From an uncultured Rubritalea sp. (GTDB taxonomy: Bacteria; Verrucomicrobiota; Verrucomicrobiia; Verrucomicrobiales; Akkermansiaceae), in contig CAKZNV010000036.1 of the NCBI GenBank assembly GCA_937132085.1, positions 1-64,000 of the forward strand: a stretch of DNA of 64,000 nucleotides, read 5' to 3'. The notes under the pieces are model-generated. The model was not told the DNA's origin and did not search any database. It saw nothing but the letters and a program-made list of their open reading frames with translations. Both the position numbers and the translations under genes were made by a program. Below are positions 43,193 through 53,044 of the stretch, piece by piece; the first letter of the stretch is position 1; the number at the start of each line of letters is the position of its first letter.

Positions 43193-43452
43193 GGTTTCTC
43201 TTGAAGTTGGCGGAAGCTAGCACAGATCAAAATGAATTGCAAGACAAAACTATATCTTTTCTAAAAAAACTAATCGTGAAATTTAGAAGACAATGAAAAA
43301 ATAGATATATCAACCACAAAACCCAACGCAGCGAAGAATCGAATAAACCTCTGAATTGCCAGCTGAAAGCATTACACGCAAAGGTGCTGATCATTTTACT
43401 CCAGTTGCTTTTTCATTGCCTAAACAGGATGCAGGTCTAAATTTACGTCAAC
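43193..43452. other. Intergenic region before sulfatase
   Basis: AT-rich, holding the promoters of the 72-residue gene (minus) and the sulfatase (plus). No gene or repeat seen. Confidence 0.5.
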
Positions 43453-44901
43453 ATGAAGAGACTACTTTCAGCTATTACTCTAACCGTCGCAAGTCTTGCT
43501 AGCTTCTCCCAAGCTCAAGACTCTCCGGAAAAACGCACCAAACCAAACATCGTTCTCTTTTTTATCGATGATCTAGGCTGGGCAGACATCGGAGCCAACG
43601 GCTCTAAGTTTCACGAAACTCCTAACATAGATAAACTAGCCAATAATGGAGTGAATCTGAAAAACTCCTACTCAGCGCATGCTGTCTGCTCTCCCACTAG
43701 AGCTGCACTCATGAGTGGTAAAGCTCCGCAGCGAGTAGGCATCACTCAGTGGATCCACCAGCCATCACACATTCACCTAAAGTCTGAAGAATTCACTATC
43801 GCTGAAGCATTCCAATCAAACGGTTACACTACAGGATACATCGGTAAATGGCACCTCGGAGAGAAAGATGAGCAGCTACCTACCGCTCAAGGCTACGATT
43901 GGAAAAAAGCTGTCAACAGGGCTGGCCAACCCGGCAGCTACTTCTTCCCTTACATTGGAAGACAGAATAGAGGTGCATTCTGGAATGTCCCAGACCTAGG
44001 TGATGGCAAGCAAGGAGACTACCTAACAGATGCTCTGACTGATAAGGCTTTGACCTTTATTGACGAAAACAAAGACAGCCCATTCTTCCTCACATTCGCT
44101 CACTACGCCGTCCACACCCCCATCCAGGCGCCTAAAGATCTCGTAGAGAAATACAAAGCCAAAAAGCTCGAACTTTTTGGAGACACTAAATCTCCAAAAT
44201 CTACTCAGCGCTACAATACTCAGAACAAAGACCGTCAGGACAACCCGACCTACGCAGCTATGATGGAGAGCCTCGATACCAACATCGGACGCATTCTCAC
44301 CAAGTTAGAACAAAACAATCTGTTAGAAAACACCATCATCATTATCACCTCAGACAATGGCGGACTATCACACCTCAGAAACCCAGGCGTCACCTCTAAC
44401 AGACCACTCAAATCTGGCAAAGGCTGGAACTACGAAGGCGGAATCAGAGTTCCACACATCATTTCATGGAAAGGCATCATTCAGCCAGCCATCAACGACA
44501 CTCCTACCATCACCATGGATATCTACCCTACTCTGTTAGACCTCGCAGGCCTAGAGCTAAAGCCACAACAGCACCTAGATGGCATGTCTATTAAGTCGAC
44601 TTTATTCGAAGATGATCAGCCTAGCGACAAGCTAAAGAATCGTTTCCTAGCGTGGACCTACCCACACAATCACGGATCTGGCCACAAGCCATCACACGCG
44701 ATCCGAAAAGATGGCTGGAAGCTTATCCACTTTGAAAACGGCGAAACTTACGAACTCTACAATCTCAACGACGACATCGGTGAAAGCAAAAACCTAGCGA
44801 AAGAACACCCTCAAAAAGTGAAGACGCTTGATGCGCTTTTAATGCAATGGATTAAAGACACCACACCGATACAACCGATCTTCCAGAAAGCCAAAAAATA
44901 A
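43453..44901 (+). CDS. Secreted sulfatase (arylsulfatase A type)
   Basis: 482 residues with a signal peptide ending near SQA. The formylglycine motif is CSPTR (Cys79, Arg83), metal-binding Asp39-Asp40 lie in FFIDDLGW, and the downstream IGKWHLGE, HYAVHTPIQAP and TSDNGG motifs are all present. It removes sulfate esters, probably from marine polysaccharides. The needed FGE maturase is not in the window. Its TAA stop overlaps the next ATG by 1 nt, so it is translationally coupled to the first membrane paralogue. Confidence 0.93.
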   Translation: MKRLLSAITLTVASLASFSQAQDSPEKRTKPNIVLFFIDDLGWADIGANGSKFHETPNIDKLANNGVNLKNSYSAHAVCSPTRAALMSGKAPQRVGITQWIHQPSHIHLKSEEFTIAEAFQSNGYTTGYIGKWHLGEKDEQLPTAQGYDWKKAVNRAGQPGSYFFPYIGRQNRGAFWNVPDLGDGKQGDYLTDALTDKALTFIDENKDSPFFLTFAHYAVHTPIQAPKDLVEKYKAKKLELFGDTKSPKSTQRYNTQNKDRQDNPTYAAMMESLDTNIGRILTKLEQNNLLENTIIIITSDNGGLSHLRNPGVTSNRPLKSGKGWNYEGGIRVPHIISWKGIIQPAINDTPTITMDIYPTLLDLAGLELKPQQHLDGMSIKSTLFEDDQPSDKLKNRFLAWTYPHNHGSGHKPSHAIRKDGWKLIHFENGETYELYNLNDDIGESKNLAKEHPQKVKTLDALLMQWIKDTTPIQPIFQKAKK

Positions 44902-45470
44902 TGTCCAAAACGAAAAAACTAAAAGCAAAATTCATCGAGAGATTCTTCTTTTGGTTTGGAGTATTACTAGTCGGCCTCAGCGGCTATCTCTTCACTAGCG
45001 CTTATTTGAAGTCCGATCCTACTGAGTTGGATTCCACTCAAATCTCCTTTAATGGAATCAATATCTACTCCGAGCACGAATACATACACCCTGATTCTAC
45101 TCCTCTAGCAAGCGGAGCAACCCTCGTATCAATCCTAAGCCCAAGCTCCACTCCTAAGCACCCATTCGGTGTGATCCAATACCCAAAAGGCACGTGGGTA
45201 GGCGGGAGTTGATTCCCCGTTCACATTTCCTCACCGCAGTTTGCGGCTACTTACACATCATTAACCAGACTTTCCAGTGTGCTAAGCACAAGGCCAGATC
45301 TTCATAATAACCGAGAAACTCTGCAACGAGTCACACTACTGCTCTTCAATGGAGACACTTACCTCTCACCCATCCGCCTTGAGCTCTATCCACTAATCAC
45401 TGGTATTCTATTCCTCATTTTACCCGGGATCTGTATCATAAAAAGGCGCAGAACTAGGGCTATAAAATGA
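44901..45470 (+). CDS. Tandem membrane paralogue 1, interrupted by in-frame UGA
   Basis: The frame codes for 103 residues to TGA at 45210-45212, then stays open in the same frame to 45470 (189 residues in all). The N-terminus is FIERFFFWFGVLLVGLSGYL (membrane helix), then FGVIQYPKG; after the TGA come RVTLLLFNGDTYLSPIRLEL and a second helix ending IIKRRRTR. Both halves match paralogues 3 and 4. A hairpin CCGC-AGTTT-GCGG (45234-45246) begins 21 nt after the TGA, its loop after 25 nt. It may be UGA readthrough, selenocysteine insertion or a pseudogene. Confidence 0.6.
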
Positions 45471-45479
45471 ACCTTTAAT

Positions 45480-46040
45480 ATGAAAACTCCTAAACCCAGC
45501 TTCATCGAACGATTCTTCTTCTGGTTCGGTCTATTACTTGTAGGCCTCAGCGGCTACCTATATACTACCGCTTATTTAAAGTCTGAAACTCATTTCAATG
45601 CACAGCATGAAATTGATCAAACTAAGACCGTCACCTTCATCCCGTTTTATAACCCTCCTATCGCGGAACATGAGTTCACAAATAAAGATGTAACTAAACT
45701 CTTTGGGGTCGGCCAATATCCAAAAGACTACTCTCTCGGCTACCTGAGCTGAGGTGCGGTTCATGGCGCTCTACCGCGGTCTGCGGTAACTACTACAGTG
45801 AGTCCATACTTCGCTCTACCATCTGCAACGATTACCTCCCAATACCTCCGCAGTGCAGTCTATGCTAAGCCCACGCTCTACTCAGGTAACAGCCTAAGCC
45901 AAAGAGTCACCTTACTTTTCTTTGATGGCCAATCATATCTCTCACCCATACGACTAGAATACTACCCCTTCATCTGCGGTGCAGTATTTCTCATTTTACC
46001 TATTATTGGGATTTTCAAAAGACGTAGAGTTAGAGTTTAA
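45480..46040 (+). CDS. Tandem membrane paralogue 2, interrupted by in-frame UGA
   Basis: 91 codons including TGA at 45750-45752, then open in the same frame to 46040 (186 residues in all). N-terminal FIERFFFWFGLLLVGLSGYL and FGVGQYPKD precede the TGA; RVTLLFFDGQSYLSPIRLE and a helix ending IFKRRRVR follow. A hairpin TACCGC-GGTCT-GCGGTA (45772-45788) has its loop exactly 25 nt after the TGA, as in paralogue 1. The TGA aligns with a Trp codon (VWPG) in paralogue 3. No frameshift is seen. Confidence 0.6.
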
Positions 46041-46077
46041 ATTCTCTGTTACACAAGATGCCGCAACTTGGAAAACA

Positions 46078-46593
46078 ATGTCTAGATTAAGAAAATTAAG
46101 AATGAGTATCATCGAGAAGTTTTTCTTCTGGCTTGGGGTAATCTTGCTAAGTTTGAGCCTCTACCTTTTTAAATCTGCTCACAATCAGACTCAAAACTTA
46201 CTAGAGAATCAAACCTCCTCTCAACCTCTCACATTGGAGACAATTTCCACAATTTCAATAGCTGAACATGAATATATAAACCAAAACTCCTTAAAACTAT
46301 TTGGAGTAGCCCAATACCCAAAAGGCAGTTTTTTAGGAGCCAATGTATGGCCTGGGCTAGATATGACTTCAGAACTCGTTCGACATAGCGTTCTAACTAA
46401 ACAACCTCATCTCGAAACAAATTACTGTCTCAACGAACGAATCACGATTCTATTTTTCAACAACGATGTTTACTTTTCTCCTATACGACTAGAGATCTAC
46501 CCACTTCTAGTTGGCATACTCTCTCTCATTCTACCTTTTATCGGGATCATAAAAAGACGTAGAGCTAGAGCGTTGATTAACAATCATAAATAA
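46078..46593 (+). CDS. Tandem membrane paralogue 3 (uninterrupted)
   Basis: 171 residues from the ATG at 46078. N-terminal helix SIIEKFFFWLGVILLSLSLY, AEHEYINQNSLKLFGVAQYP, then ITILFFNNDVYFSPIRLEIY and a C-terminal helix ending GIIKRRRAR. It has no stop at the site where paralogues 1 and 2 carry UGA. Two-helix membrane protein of unknown function. Confidence 0.8.
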   Translation: MSRLRKLRMSIIEKFFFWLGVILLSLSLYLFKSAHNQTQNLLENQTSSQPLTLETISTISIAEHEYINQNSLKLFGVAQYPKGSFLGANVWPGLDMTSELVRHSVLTKQPHLETNYCLNERITILFFNNDVYFSPIRLEIYPLLVGILSLILPFIGIIKRRRARALINNHK

Positions 46594-46598
46594 CACGC

Positions 46599-47138
46599 AT
46601 GCTCATAGACATTAAAAAACACAAACTAAGCCTCATTCAGGCTTTGCTATTTTGGACTGGAATTCTTTTCGTTAGCTTGGCTATCTATTTATATGTGATG
46701 GCCGCTGTTAACCTCATGAATATCAAAGAGGCCAATGATAGTGAGCTAGACATCATCGTTTCAGATCATGATTATAAGTTCCATATTCAACATGAATTCT
46801 CCAATAACGACAAAAATAACCTCTTCGGTGTGAGTCAATATCCACAAGGATCTTTGGTGGCTCATTATGGTAGCTTTCCTTTCTATTTGAATAACTCACA
46901 GACTAAAGTAACGATAATCGCAAGCGCTTACCTAAAGAACAAAAGCACGAGTAGGTCGCCTCTAAGCCATGGCAGCGCACTCAAACAGCAAACCACCCTC
47001 TTCTTCTGCTGCGACCGTGTGTATCTATCTCCTATTCGCCTAGAACTCTATCCGCTAACCTTAGGCGTCGCCCTCCTAATCTGGCCGATCATAGGCATCA
47101 TAAAAAGACGCAACTCTAGAGAGTTGACTAGCGCTTAG
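46599..47138 (+). CDS. Tandem membrane paralogue 4 (uninterrupted)
   Basis: 179 residues, 5 nt after paralogue 3. It has the same plan: SLIQALLFWTGILFVSLAIY helix, HEFSNNDKNNLFGVSQYPQG, YLSPIRLELYPL and a C-terminal helix ending IGIIKRRNSR. It is the most divergent copy. The end overlaps the convergent lipoate ligase-like gene by 11 nt. Confidence 0.8.
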   Translation: MLIDIKKHKLSLIQALLFWTGILFVSLAIYLYVMAAVNLMNIKEANDSELDIIVSDHDYKFHIQHEFSNNDKNNLFGVSQYPQGSLVAHYGSFPFYLNNSQTKVTIIASAYLKNKSTSRSPLSHGSALKQQTTLFFCCDRVYLSPIRLELYPLTLGVALLIWPIIGIIKRRNSRELTSA

Positions 47139-47817
47139 TGAGCCACTCTTTTGTTTTATACTTCTCTTCACCTAACCTAACAGATTCATCTAACAAATCG
47201 ATACTAGGCGACCAATCTATCATCTTACTACCTAGAGCTGTTAGAAAATACTTTTGCCATTGAGTGCTGGCTTTGACTCCTACTACTGAGCCTTGGTGGA
47301 GGAGTCCGTAGCGTGAGCGTTTCTGTCCTGCTCCAGCTAGTTTGTTGCCATTGTCGCAGACGATGTCGAAGGCTACAGGGTTTTCGAAGCATGCTGCGTT
47401 GCCGTCTCCTGCATTTTCGGCGATGACTTTGCAGTCGACTCCTTGGTCGTTCAATGCGCTGGCGACAGCTTCGTGAATGATGCGATAGCTCTCTGCTCCA
47501 CGGAGATTTGCTAATGGATGAGATTTCGGGATGACTAGCGTGTAGGTGAGGTCGATACGATGATCGACCACTCCACCGCCAGTCCAGCGTCTGACGTAGT
47601 TCAGGTTTTCATCATCGCTAAATGCCTTCTGCGCTTCTGCTAGCTTATCGAAATAGCCGAAGCTCACGGTAGGCTCTGACCACTCATAAAATCTCAGCAC
47701 TGAGAGATCAGACACACTGGTCATGAGCAGCTCATCGATTGCCATGTTCTGCTCACCAGATCTAGGCACAGGATCCTGCCAGACTCTGATTTGCTCAATG
47801 TGTTGTGAATCGCTCAT
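47128..47817 (-). CDS. Lipoate-protein ligase A-type protein
   Basis: 229 residues of the BPL/LplA fold. It has FYEWSEPTVSFGYF, the RRWTGGGVVDH motif (equivalent to RRxSGGGxVYHD) and the lysine in NKLAGAGQKRSR. Such proteins attach lipoate, octanoate or related acyl groups to carrier domains. It lacks the C-terminal accessory domain, like the LipM/LplA2 types. It stands alone. Confidence 0.85.
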   Translation of the reverse strand: MSDSQHIEQIRVWQDPVPRSGEQNMAIDELLMTSVSDLSVLRFYEWSEPTVSFGYFDKLAEAQKAFSDDENLNYVRRWTGGGVVDHRIDLTYTLVIPKSHPLANLRGAESYRIIHEAVASALNDQGVDCKVIAENAGDGNAACFENPVAFDIVCDNGNKLAGAGQKRSRYGLLHQGSVVGVKASTQWQKYFLTALGSKMIDWSPSIDLLDESVRLGEEKYKTKEWLTKR

Positions 47818-47924
47818 TGCTGGAGTTTCTACTCAAACCTCGTGGTCTGTCAATATGACTTAAAATTTTGCTCAATTCAGAGATTGAGCTTGCCAGTCCT
47901 CAAGCATAAATAGAGATTCAAACT

Positions 47925-48989
47925 ATGAGCAACAATTCTACTGATGACCTACGCATCGCAAAAACTGATCCATTGATTTCACCTGCGATACTTTCCTACT
48001 ACCTCCCTGTCACTGAAGAGGTCTCAGAGACTGTGGTCAAAGCTCGTAAAGCTTCAGAAAACATCCTCAACGGCACAGATGATCGCCTTCTCGTAGTTAT
48101 TGGACCTTGCTCGATCCACGATCCAGAAGCTGCGATCGAATACGCAAACAGACTCAAGCCACTAGCTGACAAATACGCAGACGATCTCGTGATCATCATG
48201 CGAGTCTACTTCGAGAAGCCACGCACCACTGTTGGCTGGAAGGGACTTATCAACGATCCGCATCTCGATGGCTCATTCGACATCAACCGTGGCCTACGCA
48301 TCGCTCGTGAACTTCTCCTAGATCTTAACTCCATCGGAATCCCAGCTGCTACAGAATTCCTCGATACCATCTCTCCACAATACGTGGCTGACCTCATCGC
48401 ATGGGGCGCTATCGGAGCTCGCACCACTGAATCTCAGATCCACCGTGAGCTAGCATCTGGCCTTTCAATGCCAGTAGGATTTAAGAACGGCACTGGTGGC
48501 AGCATCCAGATTGCACTCGATGCGATCCAAGCATCTCAAGGCTCACACCACTTCCTGTCAGTAACGAAACAAGGCGTCTCTGCCATCGTGACTACTTCTG
48601 GAAATGACTCATGCCACATCATTCTACGAGGCTCATCTAAGGGACCAAACTACGATTCAACAGCAGTTCAAGAAGTAGCCGACAGACTCAAGTCCAAAGG
48701 CCTTCCTGAGCAGCTCATGGTAGATGCTTCACATGGTAACTCAGAGAAAGACTTCCGCAATCAAGCTAAGGTGGTGACTTCACTCTGCGAGCAACTCTCT
48801 GCAGGATCTAAGGCAGTGGCATCAGTCATGATCGAGTCCAACTTAACTGAAGGCGCTCAGAAGCTCACAGACGATCTTAGCCAACTCAACTACGGCCAAT
48901 CCGTCACTGACCAATGCATAGGCTGGGACGAAACTGAGACTCTGCTAGATCAGCTCGCTGTAGCGATCCGTAACAGAAGATCAAGGTAG
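47925..48989 (+). CDS. aroG: 3-deoxy-7-phosphoheptulonate (DAHP) synthase, class I
   Basis: 354 residues, the usual length of AroF/G/H. Conserved motifs are VIGPCSIHDPEAA, RVYFEKPRTTVGWKGL, PAATEFLD, GARTTESQ, GFKNGT, and MVDASHGNS. It condenses PEP with erythrose 4-phosphate at the entry to the shikimate pathway. Which feedback isoform (AroF, G or H) it represents cannot be told here. It overlaps the convergent subtilase-like gene by 9 nt. Confidence 0.94.
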   Translation: MSNNSTDDLRIAKTDPLISPAILSYYLPVTEEVSETVVKARKASENILNGTDDRLLVVIGPCSIHDPEAAIEYANRLKPLADKYADDLVIIMRVYFEKPRTTVGWKGLINDPHLDGSFDINRGLRIARELLLDLNSIGIPAATEFLDTISPQYVADLIAWGAIGARTTESQIHRELASGLSMPVGFKNGTGGSIQIALDAIQASQGSHHFLSVTKQGVSAIVTTSGNDSCHIILRGSSKGPNYDSTAVQEVADRLKSKGLPEQLMVDASHGNSEKDFRNQAKVVTSLCEQLSAGSKAVASVMIESNLTEGAQKLTDDLSQLNYGQSVTDQCIGWDETETLLDQLAVAIRNRRSR

Positions 48990-51035
48990 TTCCACCACAC
49001 GGAGGCGAATAAATCGGTGCATTCCTGCACCGATCGCCACGTTATCACGGACACGAAGCGTGGTTGCGGTGTCTTCGAGAACAGTAGTAGCAGGAGTCCA
49101 AGTTGCGTCTAGGAGTCCTGCTTTAACTTCTACGATATAGTCGATTTCGGGCTTCTTCTCTTTGCGATTCACCGTGATTTGCAGGTAGGTAGATCCTCCA
49201 TCCTCCACCATACTAGCCTTAGGTTGAGTCATCCCTCCGTCATCACCATCTCCTGAGTTAGGATCAGTGCTTAACGCAAACTCTGTTAGGTTATTAACTC
49301 CATCATTATCAGGATCTGCATCATTCGCGGCATCGCCTGTGTTTGCAGTCGTGCCGAAATTATCCTGCCTCCAATCTTCCAAGTAGATCAAGGTCGTAGC
49401 AGTCACCACATTAGAGTAAAAGGAATCTCCATTCGCATTCGTAGCCTTCACTCTGTAATAATATTTACTACCTCCTGACAAACTTGTGTCGCTATAGCTA
49501 GTCGTGTCAGCAGCTAATGTGAATACGGTATTATACGCTCGCCCCGATAACGTGCTGCGCTGGAGCTCGAAGTTGAGTTCATCACTGGAATTATCACTCC
49601 ATGTGAGGTCGATCTGATTATTAGAGATCGTCGTTGCAACTAAAGTTGTCGGAGCGTCTGGAGCTGGCTCTGAAAAGCGGAAAGCTAATGCATATTCTTC
49701 AGAGTTGGAAACTCGACCCGAGCCTCTTTTCACCACCTGCAATACATACCTTCCTATTGGCAAATCTCTGCTGTAAATATGCTCTACATTATCAACCGCG
49801 CTCACACTACTTTCCACTACAGCTCCTGTATTAGCGTTGAATAAATAGAGGTCTAAGTTGTTAATGCTGGTTTTATTTAACTGTCTATTCCAAGTGAGAG
49901 TAGCTACCACATCTTTGACTGTCGTATGGTCAAAATAATAGTTTTCGACCCTGTCTCTAGTGGTGAATATAGAGAATGAGCTGTCAGTAATCGTTTCGAA
50001 ATTCCAGCCAATCGGCGAAGCCACATTTCCGGAGGTGCTACTACTCGGTGTATGAACACCACCTGAGGACTCATCAGAACCAGAGATAGAATTATGTTTT
50101 CCACCTTCTAAGATGAGATGAGAATGATTGATCTCTAGCATTCCTGCACCTCTTCTAGTATCTAGAGGCTGGGTCGAAGAATGAGTCCATGAAAAATCTT
50201 TTACCGCACCATTTAAGATCAATGCTTTCACTGTCCTAGGATCAGCTGCTGCAGTGGCTGTGCCTGAACCGCCATCACTATTGGCAGCCGCTTCCATAAG
50301 GACTGCCGCTGCACCAGCTACATAAGGAGCCGCGTAGCTAGATGCACTACCCGGAGCTATCATATCAGGCTTAGAACGGCCATCATACGTAGTTCCGGTG
50401 CTAGAGGCTAAATCCTCACGTCCTACTGCGATACAATTATAAGAAGAGGCAGGAGGCACTACCGCTGTCGAAGATCCATTATTGACTCCATTGACAAAGA
50501 GAATACCAAATTTATCTGCGTAATTGTCATATCGTTGTTGAACTAGCTCTATTGTGCTCTGTTGCGTAGCAGGATTAAGAGTAAATATAAAACTCTGATT
50601 CACTACTGAAGCTCCGATATCTTGAGTATTAGCAGAAACTACACCATTAAAAAAATGGTCGGCATCAAACACAAATATTTCAGACACATCGGTAGCGACC
50701 CCTGTATTCAGGTCGAAGAAATTATTGGCGACTAAATTAGCATGGCCAGATTGCTTAGATGAATTGTAGGAGCCAGCTACAGGATAGAGGGAATCAGCAT
50801 CATAAAATGAAAATTTACTAGCTGGCTGAGCCGCACCAGCTGGGCTGGGCTGATAGGCTGTTCCTGCTTCCACCTGCGCTATTCTAAGCCCTGAACCATC
50901 AGCCCCAGGCTTGCGAGCTAGAAGATCAGTTAGCCCAATCGTGTCCTTCTCACTAGCTGAAAGAACAGCTGCCGAAACCATCAAAATCACTGATACGGAG
51001 ACAGTTAAGACCTTTAAATGTGATAAAATAATCAT
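48981..51035 (-). CDS. Secreted subtilase-like (S8) protein with FnIII domain
   Basis: 684 residues with a signal peptide (about 1-27). S8 features are the His segment SGHANLVANNF and the Ser segment GSASSYAAPYVAGAAAVLM. The expected Asp strand reads LRIAQVEAG, with Glu instead of Asp, so activity is uncertain. A beta domain follows, then a fibronectin type III domain (about 465-555), an acidic Asp-rich repeat (DPDNDGVNNLTE) and a C-terminal beta domain. It ends in TGA and is convergent with the DAHP synthase. Confidence 0.75.
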   Translation of the reverse strand: MIILSHLKVLTVSVSVILMVSAAVLSASEKDTIGLTDLLARKPGADGSGLRIAQVEAGTAYQPSPAGAAQPASKFSFYDADSLYPVAGSYNSSKQSGHANLVANNFFDLNTGVATDVSEIFVFDADHFFNGVVSANTQDIGASVVNQSFIFTLNPATQQSTIELVQQRYDNYADKFGILFVNGVNNGSSTAVVPPASSYNCIAVGREDLASSTGTTYDGRSKPDMIAPGSASSYAAPYVAGAAAVLMEAAANSDGGSGTATAAADPRTVKALILNGAVKDFSWTHSSTQPLDTRRGAGMLEINHSHLILEGGKHNSISGSDESSGGVHTPSSSTSGNVASPIGWNFETITDSSFSIFTTRDRVENYYFDHTTVKDVVATLTWNRQLNKTSINNLDLYLFNANTGAVVESSVSAVDNVEHIYSRDLPIGRYVLQVVKRGSGRVSNSEEYALAFRFSEPAPDAPTTLVATTISNNQIDLTWSDNSSDELNFELQRSTLSGRAYNTVFTLAADTTSYSDTSLSGGSKYYYRVKATNANGDSFYSNVVTATTLIYLEDWRQDNFGTTANTGDAANDADPDNDGVNNLTEFALSTDPNSGDGDDGGMTQPKASMVEDGGSTYLQITVNRKEKKPEIDYIVEVKAGLLDATWTPATTVLEDTATTLRVRDNVAIGAGMHRFIRLRVVELP

Positions 51036-51117
51036 TCCTGTAGCAACATAGCATCAAAATACCCCTTGTAAATACTGCTCTAATTAACTGACACAGAGTC
51101 CTTCTTCTACCCTCGTC

Positions 51118-51597
51118 TTACCTTCGCCAGAGATAGGACTGCTTAGACTCGATCAATCTGCCACCATAGACTAGATCAGCTTTCCAAGACAGAACTCGCC
51201 CACCCTCTGTGTAGTTTTCACCGATGATATTAAACTCGATTTTGCCTCGAGAAGTTCCTGCAGGATATCTCTTAGAGAGAAATTTTAGCTTAGAGCCTGT
51301 ATTTGCCTGCCTATATCTGAATATCACAGTCACAGGTTCGCTCGGCTCCAGGATCTTACCATCGAGACACCAAGTGACTTCATAGTATTGGCCTAGTCTC
51401 GCTTCATGGTCAGCTATCGTCACAGCACCGTAGAGACGCTTCTGCTGATCACCTCGGACCATTGGCACATCATGTCTCTCTATTCTTACATCCCGCAGAG
51501 TAAATTTATCCACGTTCAGAGTTTCCAGCTGGCTAGAGCAACTCACTAGTAACAAACAAGCTACCCCTAGTCCTCTCACTAAAATCCATTTAAGCAT
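51118..51597 (-). CDS. Lipoprotein of unknown function
   Basis: 159 residues from the ATG at 51597, which puts lipobox LLLVSC right after a hydrophobic core; a longer upstream frame is less sensible. The mature region looks all-beta (VTIADHEARLGQYYEVTW). It is divergent from the Fur-type gene. No family recognised. Confidence 0.65.
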   Translation of the reverse strand: MLKWILVRGLGVACLLLVSCSSQLETLNVDKFTLRDVRIERHDVPMVRGDQQKRLYGAVTIADHEARLGQYYEVTWCLDGKILEPSEPVTVIFRYRQANTGSKLKFLSKRYPAGTSRGKIEFNIIGENYTEGGRVLSWKADLVYGGRLIESKQSYLWRR

Positions 51598-51689
51598 GTC
51601 CCATTGAGCCACTAATTTAAATAAATGCCAATCAATAAAACCACTGAGCACTCCATTGTCCTACATTCTTCTGTTCAAATCCGTCACAA

Positions 51690-52217
51690 ATGCTATTAAA
51701 TGCACTCTCTATGGAAAACGTCAGTATTGCAGATATACAAGATAAGCTCAACGGCTTCATCAAACGCAAAGGTCTCAGAAGGACCCCTCAGCGTGATGCT
51801 ATCGTGGAGCTCATTTTCAGCACTGACGAGCACTTCACAGCAGACGAGCTCTATGATCGCATTCGTAGAACCAACTCTACCGCCTCACGTGCCACGCTTT
51901 ACCGCACATTGTCGCTTTTAGTTGAGGCAGACTTACTTCATGAGATTGACCTCGGTGGCGATCAGAAAACTTACGATCCTAATTTCGTAGACTCTCCCTC
52001 GCATAATCACCTCATCTGTATCGACTGTGGTAAAGTCGTAGAATTCGCAGATGATAATATCGAGATCCTCAACGACTGCATCACCAGAAGACTAGGTTTC
52101 CGCCCAGCTAAACAAAGTATCCGCATCGAAGCCTGTTGTGAAACTCTACGTTCCAAAGGCATCTGCCAAGACCTCATTAAGTCCAGACTTTCTAGTAAAC
52201 GTATTAACAAAAAATAA
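51690..52217 (+). CDS. Fur family metal-dependent regulator
   Basis: 175 residues: winged helix (RRTPQRDAIVELIFSTDEHF, TLYRTLSLLVEADLL) and dimerisation domain with HNHLICIDCGKVVEF, the Fur metal-site/CxxC signature. The second Cys pair is present in a modified form (CC and C near the end). Fur, Zur or PerR type cannot be decided. An ATG eight codons downstream (51711) is an alternative start. The next gene begins 2 nt after the stop, so they form an operon. Confidence 0.9.
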   Translation: MLLNALSMENVSIADIQDKLNGFIKRKGLRRTPQRDAIVELIFSTDEHFTADELYDRIRRTNSTASRATLYRTLSLLVEADLLHEIDLGGDQKTYDPNFVDSPSHNHLICIDCGKVVEFADDNIEILNDCITRRLGFRPAKQSIRIEACCETLRSKGICQDLIKSRLSSKRINKK

Positions 52218-52219
52218 CC

Positions 52220-53026
52220 ATGACCTCATCGATCACTAGACCAGATTCAGAAGTTAATATTTCTTACGATCTAGTAGGGAATGGATCACCACTCCTCTTT
52301 CTACACGGCCTTGGTGCAGGTAGAGCTCAGACCACTTCGGCTCTGACAGATTTACCTCAGCATCAGATCATCGCTCCCGATATGCTCGGACATGGCGACT
52401 CTATTTCTGAGAATTCAGAGGCTATTCAGAGCTTCGATCAGTTTGCCGATGACAGCATCGCTATCCTCGACCACCTAGGTATCGAAAAGGCAAACATTGG
52501 CGGACTCTCCATGGGTTCAGGCATCTCGATCAACATCGCACTACGCTATCCTGAACGAGTCAATAAGCTCATTTTGTTACGTCCATCATGGCTCTGTGAG
52601 AAGCAACCCGGCCACCTAGCTCTAGTAGCCAACGTGGGTCAGTGGATTCACGAGCACGGTGCAGAGAAGGCACAACAGCTCCTACAAAAACACCCAGACT
52701 ACCTAGCACTCCATAAGGAAGTCCCTAAAGTCGCCGCATCTATCCTAGGTCTATTCACCCGACCTCAGCACTACTCGCACACAGCAGTTCTGTATAAGAT
52801 GTGGATGGATGCACCCTTTTCAGACCTAGAAGAGCTCACTAAGATCTCTAACAAAACGCTAGTGCTTCACACCACCAGAGACGAGCTTCACCCAATCCCA
52901 GTGGCAGAAACGATTGCTAATCAGCTAGCTAACAGCACAGCAATGAGCTTACCACCACGTTACGATGATCCTGAGAACTATGGTAGCCAGCTCAATAAGG
53001 TAATCGCTGAATTCCTCAGCGATTAG
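52220..53026 (+). CDS. Alpha/beta-hydrolase
   Basis: 268 residues without a signal peptide. It has the HG oxyanion motif LFLHGLGAGR, the nucleophile elbow GGLSMGSGI, an acid in TTRDELHPIP and a candidate His in the C-terminal part. Class resembles cytoplasmic hydrolases of the MhpC/BioH kind. It is cotranscribed with the Fur-type regulator, so it may belong to a metal or oxidative stress response. Confidence 0.82.
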   Translation: MTSSITRPDSEVNISYDLVGNGSPLLFLHGLGAGRAQTTSALTDLPQHQIIAPDMLGHGDSISENSEAIQSFDQFADDSIAILDHLGIEKANIGGLSMGSGISINIALRYPERVNKLILLRPSWLCEKQPGHLALVANVGQWIHEHGAEKAQQLLQKHPDYLALHKEVPKVAASILGLFTRPQHYSHTAVLYKMWMDAPFSDLEELTKISNKTLVLHTTRDELHPIPVAETIANQLANSTAMSLPPRYDDPENYGSQLNKVIAEFLSD

Positions 53027-53044
53027 CACTTAGATTAAGACATT

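Noticed and set aside
44901-46040. Genome-wide UGA = Trp recoding as the explanation of interrupted frames
   Set aside because: TGA ends ordinary genes here, for example the subtilase-like gene (48981), where reading on would run through the overlapping DAHP synthase, and tsaE. The array tRNA-Trp has anticodon CCA, and no UCA anticodon is seen.
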